DNA of 64,000 bases from contig NZ_CP041216.1 in the NCBI RefSeq assembly GCF_020511155.1, forward strand, positions 3,162,001 to 3,226,000. The letters run 5' to 3'. Positions 18,338 to 25,266 of the stretch are shown here, piece after piece. Both the position numbers and the translations under genes were made by a program. Within the stretch, counting starts at the first letter, position 1. The number at the start of each line of letters is the position of its first letter. This stretch comes from Shewanella glacialimarina. Its GTDB lineage: Bacteria; Pseudomonadota; Gammaproteobacteria; Enterobacterales; Shewanellaceae. Under the pieces are notes generated by a model, which was not told where the DNA came from, made no database searches, and was given only the letters and a program-made list of their open reading frames with translations.

Positions 18338-18739
18338 ATGAAAGTCGTTCAAAAAATAACAGACCAGTTTTCAATTGGTTTGTCGCTATTATGCGCTGTA
18401 CATTGTTTATTCTTACCACTATTACTGGTATTACTGCCAGGATTAGGGGCACTGCAACTCGACAATGAAGCCTTTCATTTATGGATACTCATCACCGTTA
18501 TTCCCATTAGCCTAATTGCATTGTCTTTAGGGTGTAAAAAACATAACAGTTTCAGATTGTTGATACTAGGCAGCACAGGGCTTATGTTACTTTTATTTGC
18601 TGCGATTTGGGGACATGAGTTAGTGGGAGATTCTGGCGAAAAAGTACTGACATTAATTGGTTCTAGCCTGGTGGCTATTGCGCATTTTGTGAATTTAACC
18701 CGCTGTAAACGTAATCAATCACAGTGTAATAATGCCTAA
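18338..18739 (+). CDS. MerC-domain small membrane protein
   Basis: 133 residues with four hydrophobic segments (about 13-38, 47-63, 72-90, 101-118). The first carries LLCAVHC (C19, C23), the metal-binding pair of MerC-domain proteins, and a Cys lies near the C-terminus. MerC proteins import mercury, but MerC-like proteins without a mer operon occur widely and no merA, merR, merT or merP is present here. Its place 88 bases after zur suggests zinc or other divalent metal handling; this is inference. The stop overlaps the next small frame (TAATG). Confidence 0.75.
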   Translation: MKVVQKITDQFSIGLSLLCAVHCLFLPLLLVLLPGLGALQLDNEAFHLWILITVIPISLIALSLGCKKHNSFRLLILGSTGLMLLLFAAIWGHELVGDSGEKVLTLIGSSLVAIAHFVNLTRCKRNQSQCNNA

Positions 18740-18945
18740 TGCCACTACAAGAGCTGGATGCACAAAGCGGTCAGAGTGATAAGGGCGAAGCGCCAACCTT
18801 GGCTGCAAGGCTGAAAACCCTAGCCCGCAGCATGAACGTCAATAAACACAAGGCCATGGCCAGTGAGTATCTTGCCGAGCAACAGGTCGAACAAGCAGCC
18901 GAGAAACAGATCGAGTGGTCCAACGATAACGAGCTCGCAGCCTAA
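18739..18945 (+). CDS. GC-rich orphan ORF, probable foreign gene remnant
   Basis: 68 codons, no recognised family: an Ala/Glu/Gln-rich helical peptide (TLAARLKTLARSMNVNKHKA..., LAEQQVEQAAEKQIEW). No ribosome-binding site precedes the ATG and the frame is stopped three codons upstream, so it may be the 3' end of a larger gene joined here. Base composition is visibly GC-richer than the flanks. A strong terminator hairpin follows 3 bases after the stop, as if the gene and its terminator arrived together. Confidence 0.35.
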   Translation: MPLQELDAQSGQSDKGEAPTLAARLKTLARSMNVNKHKAMASEYLAEQQVEQAAEKQIEWSNDNELAA

Positions 18946-18948
18946 GCC

Positions 18949-18990
18949 AGAGATAACAAAGCCCGCGAATACGGGCTTTGTTATCTCTTT
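18949..18990 (+). terminator. Long perfect hairpin terminator
   Basis: 17-bp perfect stem AGAGATAACAAAGCCCG / CGGGCTTTGTTATCTCT with a 6-base loop (CGAATA), followed by TT. Much longer than the other terminators in this window; it ends the orphan ORF and the zinc cluster. Confidence 0.8.
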
Positions 18991-19035
18991 AACTGACAGA
19001 CTAAATATTTTAACTATGGATCTCATTAATTTTTC

Positions 19036-19293
19036 TTATCTAACAAATATCAATCTAATCGGTATAAAATACAACAGAACGATGCCTATTAAGTAGTCTA
19101 ATAACACACCATGCGACGGTACATCGAAAAATAAAAGCCATGTCGATATGCTGCCTAAGACCAAAGTAATAAACCTTATTAAAGCAATAAAATTAACATC
19201 AGAAACTCTCTTAATTCTGACACCTATTGTAAGGATAAGATCCAGTATAAACAGGCCTGGAACGAGCAAAATTAACATATTGTTAGTCAGCAT
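19036..19293 (-). CDS. Small membrane protein, candidate immunity protein
   Basis: 85 residues, three hydrophobic segments (about 4-24, 35-53, 63-82), no recognised family. Its start overlaps the end of the DUF4225 gene by 11 bases, so the two are in one transcript. Small membrane proteins encoded immediately downstream of toxin-like genes are commonly immunity proteins; that is the only basis for the suggestion. No terminator found before the convergent hairpin at 18949-18988. Confidence 0.5.
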   Translation of the reverse strand: MLTNNMLILLVPGLFILDLILTIGVRIKRVSDVNFIALIRFITLVLGSISTWLLFFDVPSHGVLLDYLIGIVLLYFIPIRLIFVR

Positions 19294-19732
19294 TGTGCCT
19301 CATCCCATATTGAATAACTAATCCATCATTAATTGCTAACGATGACCCAGTAACTGTCTGATAATTTCTTATGAAATCCCCCCTAAAATAAACGTTACTT
19401 CGCCCCAATGCATTGTTTATATTACTTGAGTGATGAATTGTTGACGTTCTTGAAGCTTTTGCACTAAATTGCCCTAATTTCCTCCCCAATGCAGACCAAC
19501 CAGCACTCGCTATATCAACCCCATAATACGTATAATCACCATATTGTTTTCCTAAAAGCCCACGCCATCCTTTCTGAGCATAATTGCTGCCACTCAACCC
19601 AGTACCTTGAACTGTGTTAGCGAGACCGTGAGCAAAAAGTATAGCGCCGGGAACAAAAGTGACCGGATTACTCATCAACCCTAATCCAAATGTAGTTTGT
19701 CCTACACCACCAATTATTTGAAGGGCATTCAT
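19283..19732 (-). CDS. DUF4225 toxin-like protein, probably 5'-truncated
   Basis: The frame encodes IIGGVGQTTFGLGLM, PGAILFAHGLANTVQG, YTYYGVDIASAGWSALGRK, the pattern of DUF4225, a family I know from toxin-like and effector-like proteins of uncertain function. Family members are usually longer at the N-terminus. The frame stays open 25 codons above the ATG at 19732 (to a stop at 19808-19810) with matching sequence but no start codon or ribosome-binding site, so the 5' part seems lost. It ends inside the overlapping membrane-protein gene. The deleted side abuts sequence resembling a repetitive-element edge (TTAGTGGGGTCAGGGTAAAC). Confidence 0.5.
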   Translation of the reverse strand: MNALQIIGGVGQTTFGLGLMSNPVTFVPGAILFAHGLANTVQGTGLSGSNYAQKGWRGLLGKQYGDYTYYGVDIASAGWSALGRKLGQFSAKASRTSTIHHSSNINNALGRSNVYFRGDFIRNYQTVTGSSLAINDGLVIQYGMRHNAD

Positions 19733-19993
19733 ACCATAATTTTGAATGTACTCTAACCCTGAACGTATACCAGTAACATTAGTTTGCTTTTTTTGTAAAT
19801 TTGAAAATTAGTGTGAAAATTAGTGGGGTCAGGGTAAACATTTTAAGGGAGTTAATAAACGCATGCTATTGAATGGCTTTTTCTTCCCTAAATGGCGTGC
19901 TCGATGATTATGTTCGAGGTTACCCTACTTTTCCCTTAAGTTTGATACTTTAATCTACTTTATCGCTTTAATTCAATGTTTTACTTTGTTTTT

Positions 19994-20125
19994 ATTGGTT
20001 TGGTTACTGAAGCCCACAACTTCAATCTAACCAATTGCCTGCCGCAGGCCTATGTGCAGATGATCCAGCGAGACGCCGGCTCTTGGTTTTAAAATCAGCA
20101 TCCATGTGGGCTTAACCAAACCAAT
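19994..20125. repeat. Inverted repeat pair, 21-bp arms
   Basis: Left arm 19994-20018 is ATTGGTTTGGTTA, CTGA, AGCCCACA; the right arm 20105-20125 is the exact reverse complement except that it lacks the CTGA (TGTGGGCTTAACC then AAACCAAT). The arms enclose about 86 bp. Confidence 0.75.
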
Positions 20126-20230
20126 AACATCCATGTTAAACAGCCAGTTTGGCATCCATGCCTCTCGCTCAGAAATTTTTCACTTAGTGAAACTTCGCCC
20201 TGTTTTGGTTACTCGCTGGCTCATCTGCAC
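20054..20230. repeat. Second, interleaved inverted repeat, 19-bp arms
   Basis: GTGCAGATGATCCAGCGAG (20054-20072) and CTCGCTGGCTCATCTGCAC (20212-20230) are reverse complements with one mismatch. The left arm lies inside the loop of the 19994-20125 repeat, so the two interleave. Confidence 0.75.
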
Positions 20231-20523
20231 CCGAAATTTTCACATCTTCGATTCAACTTCATTTGTAACAATTCCATAAGAAAAGCTGGGATGTCCATTT
20301 TGAATTGAGGTCATCGAGACTCTTTATTCCGAGAACCCGTGAGCTTGGCATGGATGCCACGCTAGCTTTCGTTGGGCCATGGACGGCCCATCGGAAGCGT
20401 TAGGATATTTTTTATATTAGGTGACAATGGCCGACGCTGGATACAGATGAAGTTTAAAGCTGGATCGATCCCCATCGAAATTATGCGCTTTTCAGCATTT
20501 TTCGTCTGGGGCGCTGAGGGTTT

Positions 20524-20554
20524 CCAAAGGGGCGCAAGCGTTTTGCCCCTTTGG
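20524..20554. repeat. 10-bp stem hairpin in the gene-free region
   Basis: CCAAAGGGGC / GCCCCTTTGG, 11-base loop, immediately followed by a second imperfect hairpin GTGGGCG-AAG-CGCCAC (20561-20576) and a T-run at 20585-20591. Confidence 0.7.
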
Positions 20555-20697
20555 TCTGGTGTGGGCGAAGCGCCACGACATTGACTTTTTTTCAAAATGG
20601 CAAACAAATTGAACTTTTATCAACACAGTATTTAAGCGTCTGCTATTCGCTTTATGGCCTATCAATAAAAAAGATAGGCCATAAAATTATCAATAGA

Positions 20698-21876
20698 TTA
20701 CACGCAGACTCGCCCAAGTACTTGTTCTAGTTTATCTGAGGTTTTACTTTGAATTTGCGCACTTTCGACAACCACTTTTAACCCTTGGGACACTTCTTGG
20801 CTAAGGCGCGATATTTCATTGGCGCGCTGATTAATACTTTCAGTAGAGGACTGCTGGCCCTGAATACTGTAAGTCATATTACTGGCTACATTATCTAGCA
20901 AGCCATAAGCCTGTTCGATATCTTTAAATGCGCGGGTAACACGTTGACACTGTTCGACACTTCCATGGCTAATACGCTGACTTTCACTGATGCCATTCAC
21001 GGCATTTTTAGCTTTGGTTTGTAACTGCTCAACAATGATTTGTATTTCTACTGTTGACTCTTGAGTACGGTGTGCAAGTGCTCTTACTTCATCGGCAACT
21101 ACCGCAAAGCCTCGCCCTTGCTCACCAGCACGGGCGGCTTCAATGGCAGCATTTAATGCCAGTAAGTTAGTTTGCTCGGCAATACTTTTGATCACCTCAA
21201 GTACATTACCAATCTTTAAACTGTCTTGATTCAATAAACTGACATCATTGACCATACTCTCAATTCCGCTAGCTAAAGCGGTCATTGCCGTTTGATTTTC
21301 AATGGCATCTTTATTACCGATTTGCAGTAATTGGTGTACTTCTGCTGACGTTGACTTTAACTCGTTTGCATTAGAGGATAATTCAGTAGCGGTATGGGTA
21401 ATTTCTTGCAGTGATAAGGTTATTTGTTCGTTTTCATGTACGCTTTTATCAACCGAACCTTCCGCTTGGTGCATTTGTTCGGTTAATACTTTAGCACCTT
21501 GTTTGAACGCTTTGGCATCAACTCGAATAACATCTAATATGACTTTCAAGCCTTCAACAAACTGGCTTAAGTCATTGGTGATCAATGCAAGTTCGTCAGC
21601 TTCATTATCTTTAAGCGGCCCTGCTGGCGCTTTTTCTGTATTAACCACCAGCTGTAAATATTGATGTAATTTAGCCAAACGTGCTTGTAAGTAATACTCC
21701 ATTGACCATAATCCGATAGCCAGCTGACACACCAGCAATCCAATCAGTAAGCTTAATATCGTAGTCTTAGTTATTTCAGCGTCCAAAAAGCTAATAATGA
21801 TTAAAAAAGGCACTATTGTTAATAAAATAGGCGCTAATAACTTACGGTGTATCGATTTTTGGAATGTCGTATTCAT
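20698..21876 (-). CDS. Methyl-accepting chemotaxis protein without a sensory domain
   Basis: 392 residues. Two membrane segments lie close together (about 13-31 and 38-58), leaving a periplasmic loop of only a few residues, so there is no ligand-binding domain. A short HAMP-like linker precedes a full cytoplasmic signalling domain with the conserved hairpin tip [19 protein letters not shown] and [19 protein letters not shown]. It should feed CheA/CheW. With no extracytoplasmic sensor it may read membrane state, cytoplasmic signals or work in mixed arrays. Monocistronic; upstream gap holds the MITE-like element. Confidence 0.9.
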   Translation of the reverse strand: MNTTFQKSIHRKLLAPILLTIVPFLIIISFLDAEITKTTILSLLIGLLVCQLAIGLWSMEYYLQARLAKLHQYLQLVVNTEKAPAGPLKDNEADELALITNDLSQFVEGLKVILDVIRVDAKAFKQGAKVLTEQMHQAEGSVDKSVHENEQITLSLQEITHTATELSSNANELKSTSAEVHQLLQIGNKDAIENQTAMTALASGIESMVNDVSLLNQDSLKIGNVLEVIKSIAEQTNLLALNAAIEAARAGEQGRGFAVVADEVRALAHRTQESTVEIQIIVEQLQTKAKNAVNGISESQRISHGSVEQCQRVTRAFKDIEQAYGLLDNVASNMTYSIQGQQSSTESINQRANEISRLSQEVSQGLKVVVESAQIQSKTSDKLEQVLGRVCV

Positions 21877-22022
21877 ATTATTTTCCGATTATCTTGTTAT
21901 TATTCTGCAATCTGGAGGGGCTGTGTTATCAATAATATTGGTGTTATTCATCATAAGGTAAATGCATTGTTAACAAGCTAGTTACATTGTATCGGCAAAC
22001 AAGGGTGAAGTTAAACTAATAA

Positions 22023-22215
22023 ACCTCAGCTCGGGATAATAAATCCATATCAAACAGATCTTTGCCCCGCTAAATGCGTTGAATTCATTTGCAATAGCTC
22101 GCTATTGACGCATAAATTCGGCTTGTTAACAGCGCAAAGCTCAAGATTTAGGGTAAATCGTTGATTTTTTTGCTATTTAAATACCGTTTTTTCATCTCTT
22201 ACCCCGAGCTGAGGT
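22023..22215. mobile_element. MITE-like element with terminal inverted repeats and target duplication
   Basis: The ends ACCTCAGCTCGGG (22023-22035) and CCCGAGCTGAGGT (22203-22215) are perfect 13-bp inverted repeats, and TAATAA flanks both sides (22017-22022 and 22216-22221). The 193-bp interior has no ORF and contains further fold-back sequence (CTTTGCCCCGCTAA... and ...AACAGCGCAAAG; GCAATAGC / GCTATTG). This is the anatomy of a non-autonomous, transposase-mobilised element. Confidence 0.7.
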
Positions 22216-22292
22216 TAATAAAATGTCATAAAAAAATACCACCTAATTGGTGATATTTTTTTGATTGTTTTAACAACAAAAATCGGGTCAAG

Positions 22293-22910
22293 TTAGCCAA
22301 AGAAAAGTCGCCACAACCATGATGAATCAAGATCATCCTTACATGTTTGATATTGCTGAGCATAGCGCCTGGCGCGGTCATCAACTTTTTGAGCAACGGG
22401 TGTTAACCATTTTTTGGCTTTATATGAGCCACGTTTATAACCGCCCCAGCCTTCGTGATAATTGAGATACTGATTTTTCGCATCCCATTTAGACACGCCA
22501 TTAATCTTATTGGTTTTATAAATAAACCAGCCCATGAAATCCATCGCATCATCAAAGTCGCTGCGGCTAGACCATGAATTACCGGTTTCTCGCACATAAT
22601 CATCCCAGGTCATGGTTTTAGCCTGCGCATAACCGAAGGCATCGCTGGCACGCCCGGTAGGAATAAAGCCCAAAAAGTACTCCATGGGTGGAGCGGCGTT
22701 ATGCTTGAATGAACTTTCTTGGTACATCATGGCTAAAGGAACATGCACAGGCACGCCCCACTTTTCACGGGTATCTACCGCAGCTTCATACCATGAACGA
22801 TGTTGTTTAAAAATGGAGCAAAGGTTTTCAGGTTCAGCAGGAGGAGAGGTCGCACAACCGGATAATACAATTACACTGCACAAACTGACCATGTATAAAA
22901 ACGGTTTCAT
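22293..22910 (-). CDS. Lytic transglycosylase (SLT)-like lipoprotein
   Basis: 205 residues. Lipoprotein signal with lipobox VLSGC (C19). The fold of goose-type/SLT lysozymes is suggested by AMMYQESSFKH (candidate catalytic E65), FGYAQAKTMTWDDY in place of the usual GLMQ segment, and NYHEGWGGYKRGSY as the third motif. It would cleave the peptidoglycan glycan strand with 1,6-anhydro product. GAGGT lies a few bases before the ATG. It follows gshA and another lipoprotein on the same strand; co-transcription is possible. Confidence 0.75.
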   Translation of the reverse strand: MKPFLYMVSLCSVIVLSGCATSPPAEPENLCSIFKQHRSWYEAAVDTREKWGVPVHVPLAMMYQESSFKHNAAPPMEYFLGFIPTGRASDAFGYAQAKTMTWDDYVRETGNSWSSRSDFDDAMDFMGWFIYKTNKINGVSKWDAKNQYLNYHEGWGGYKRGSYKAKKWLTPVAQKVDDRARRYAQQYQTCKDDLDSSWLWRLFFG

Positions 22911-22972
22911 AGCACCTCAATTAGCTCACTTGATAAAAATTAAGTGTCACATCTATGGCCTGCTAATGCAAT

Positions 22973-23425
22973 TTATGGTTTTGGATTTAGCTCACACTCA
23001 AAGAATTCTTGCTTAAATACCACGGGTTGCCAGAAGTCTTTATTACTACCAACGTAAATTTTGTCGGTATTCATTTGAGCGGCTATATGGTAACGCTGAT
23101 CCGTTTCAACATTCACAGTTAAAGTTTTTGGACCTCGCGCTGATAATGACACTTTTAGCTCAGGTGAGTTAATTAATTCCACTACCGTAAATTGATGCTC
23201 ACCCGTTTGCAGCAAGTAATTAGGGCGAGAAATAACAGGCACCCCATCTAAGTGGGTCACAATAGTGCGATAAAGGTACTGGGTTGCATCTGGTTTTATA
23301 TAAGCAGACACAGTGCCACATTCAAGGCCATTGTCAGACGATGCACAACCAGACAGCAACATAATCGTTGCTGTTAGGCTGAAGAACACCCCTGATTGTG
23401 GGTTCAATCGTTTTACTGCACCCAT
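22973..23425 (-). CDS. Uncharacterised lipoprotein
   Basis: 150 residues with lipobox IMLLSGC (C27), followed by a compact beta-rich domain of unknown family (VTHLDGVPVISRPNYLLQTGEHQFTV then VNVETDQRYHIAAQM). The segment LQTGEHQFTVVELINS loosely resembles a PEGA-like beta-sandwich, but I would not assign it. It starts 20 bases after the gshA stop, with GAAGGGCG about 11 bases before the ATG, so it is probably in the gshA transcript. Confidence 0.65.
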   Translation of the reverse strand: MGAVKRLNPQSGVFFSLTATIMLLSGCASSDNGLECGTVSAYIKPDATQYLYRTIVTHLDGVPVISRPNYLLQTGEHQFTVVELINSPELKVSLSARGPKTLTVNVETDQRYHIAAQMNTDKIYVGSNKDFWQPVVFKQEFFECELNPKP

Positions 23426-23444
23426 CAGACTTTATCGCCCTTCA

Positions 23445-25070
23445 TTATGCTTTACAGCCACTATACAACTCTGGCGAAGCAACTTCTTTAAAATATTCTT
23501 GCAGGAAAATATCAAAATTAGGCATAGATTCAGATTCTATCTGCTGCTGTTTGTCTAATGATGATTCTGCCTCATCTTTATATTGCTGCTCAATTTCATG
23601 ACTTAATGGATAAGTGCATAAAAAATCATGGTAATTATTAGCGAGTTGTTTAACCCAGTCGCCATGATCCACATTTTTAGTGATAATTTCATTAAGGACA
23701 CGGCCAGAAAGTGTTTGGCTAGGATCTTCAATCGCACCAGCCCAATGGCTTAATGCGTTTTGATAACTGTAGCCATGCTCACCGTCTAATAAAGTGGCGA
23801 GTCGAGACAAGTCAGCAAACAAATCGGTTAGCCACACTTTAATATCAATATCCTGGCCATTTTGCTTAAGCATTAGCCCAGGCTTACGTCCTTCTAACAC
23901 CACAGCTTTTAGGTTTGCCGCAATTTCTTTCTCGCCTTGATCATCGGTCAGTGCTGACGGTGACAATAAGCAATACAGTAAGAATAAATCTAAAAAGCGT
24001 ACTTGAGTGGCATCAATACCAACCGGGCTAAATGGATTAACATCCAGTGCTCGTACTTCAATATATTCAACCCCTGCACGCATCAGAGCCTGTGAAGGTT
24101 TTTCGCCCGATTTTGTCACGCGTTTAGCACGAATAGGCGAGTAAAATTCATTCTCAATTTGCAAAATATTATGGTTTAGCTGACGGTATTCTCCGTCCAC
24201 ATTAACGCCAATTTGTTCAAACTTTTTCGATGGCATTTTAATCGCAGCTTGCACACCCGCTAGATACTCGGGCAGCGAGTTATAGCTGATATTCAGCGTA
24301 TCTTGTTCTTTATTGGTATAGCCTAAATCACTCATGCGTAATGATGTGGCATAAGGTAAGTAAAGTGTGCCTTTTCCGGTTTTTTTAAAATCAAAATCAA
24401 CGGTTTGATCTTTCACAAACGATGAACATAATGCGGGAGTAGAGCCAAATAAATATGGCAACACCCATACCAAACGGCGATAATTTCGGATCAAACCAAA
24501 ATAAGATTCAGAAATAAACTCACAACGGCTTAATGAGTCTGAACGCATCTGCGGATTATTAGATAGTTTATTATCAAATAAGCGTTGCCATAGCTCTGCT
24601 GAGACAGAAAAGTTAAAATGCACCCCAGAAATAATTTGCATTAACGCACCGTAGCGATGAGTTAAGCCTTTTCTATAGAGGGTTTTCATCAGGCCGTTGT
24701 TTGACACACCATACTGTGCCACGGGAATATTTTTTACATCGCCAACATAACAAGGCATGCTAACGGGCCATAATTTTTGGCCGTTTAAGTTCCGCACTGT
24801 GTAAGCATGGGTTTGCGTTAACTCTTCAAGCAACTCATCAATGTCATTGTGCACTGGGGTAATAAACTCAAGCAAAGCTTCACTGTAGTCAGTGGTGATC
24901 CTTGAATGTGTTAATGCAGAACCTAAAGCTTGTGGATGTAAATCTTGTGCTAACTGGCCGTTACCTTCGATACGTAAAGCTTCACGCTCAATACCACGGA
25001 GCATACCGAGTAAGGCTTCGCGCCCTTCGCTGTCGCCAAGTTGGTCGACAATTTCATTGAAAGATTTCAA
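23445..25070 (-). CDS. gshA: Glutamate-cysteine ligase
   Basis: 541 residues (E. coli 518), first step of glutathione synthesis: Glu + Cys + ATP to gamma-glutamylcysteine. Conserved blocks: GIEREALRI near the N-terminus, ITTDYSEALLEFITPVH, YGALMQIISGVHFNFS, LPYATSLRMSDLGYTNK, LQIENEFYSPIRAKRV, YIEVRALDVNPFSPVGID, ILEGRKPGL-like VVLEGRKPGL. The start is a TTG (25068-25070), as in E. coli gshA, with GAGAATAG upstream. Downstream lipoprotein gene follows 19 bases later. Confidence 0.96.
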   Translation of the reverse strand: MKSFNEIVDQLGDSEGREALLGMLRGIEREALRIEGNGQLAQDLHPQALGSALTHSRITTDYSEALLEFITPVHNDIDELLEELTQTHAYTVRNLNGQKLWPVSMPCYVGDVKNIPVAQYGVSNNGLMKTLYRKGLTHRYGALMQIISGVHFNFSVSAELWQRLFDNKLSNNPQMRSDSLSRCEFISESYFGLIRNYRRLVWVLPYLFGSTPALCSSFVKDQTVDFDFKKTGKGTLYLPYATSLRMSDLGYTNKEQDTLNISYNSLPEYLAGVQAAIKMPSKKFEQIGVNVDGEYRQLNHNILQIENEFYSPIRAKRVTKSGEKPSQALMRAGVEYIEVRALDVNPFSPVGIDATQVRFLDLFLLYCLLSPSALTDDQGEKEIAANLKAVVLEGRKPGLMLKQNGQDIDIKVWLTDLFADLSRLATLLDGEHGYSYQNALSHWAGAIEDPSQTLSGRVLNEIITKNVDHGDWVKQLANNYHDFLCTYPLSHEIEQQYKDEAESSLDKQQQIESESMPNFDIFLQEYFKEVASPELYSGCKA

Positions 25071-25266
25071 TATTCTATTCTCTATTGATTAATTCGCGTG
25101 ATTAAATACGATTGGTATCAGTAGACCCGATGATACCCGAGATTATTACCAAATTGGCAAAAAAACTGTAAACAAAAACGGCAACAGAAATTCTGCCGCC
25201 GTTTTAACTAGAACAAATACTGATATTGGGGTAAATCAGATCAATTCAAGTCAGCTATATAGGCAA

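Larger units (their letters stand above)
19811..20697. other. Gene-free accessory region with many inverted repeats
   Basis: About 890 bp without a defensible ORF. It contains several long inverted repeats (reported separately) and short palindromes such as TGGCAT-GG-ATGCCA (about 20348-20361) and GGGCC-ATGGAC-GGCCC (about 20373-20390). This density of structure suggests a repetitive or mobile-derived noncoding element. Confidence 0.6.

Noticed and set aside
18338..18739. Mercury-resistance operon
   Set aside because: A MerC-domain gene alone without merR, merT, merP or merA does not make a mer operon; the neighbours are zinc genes.
20362..20607. ORFs on both strands in the 20.3-20.6 kb region
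   Set aside because: No ribosome-binding site, they lie over hairpins and palindromes, and the two strands mirror each other.
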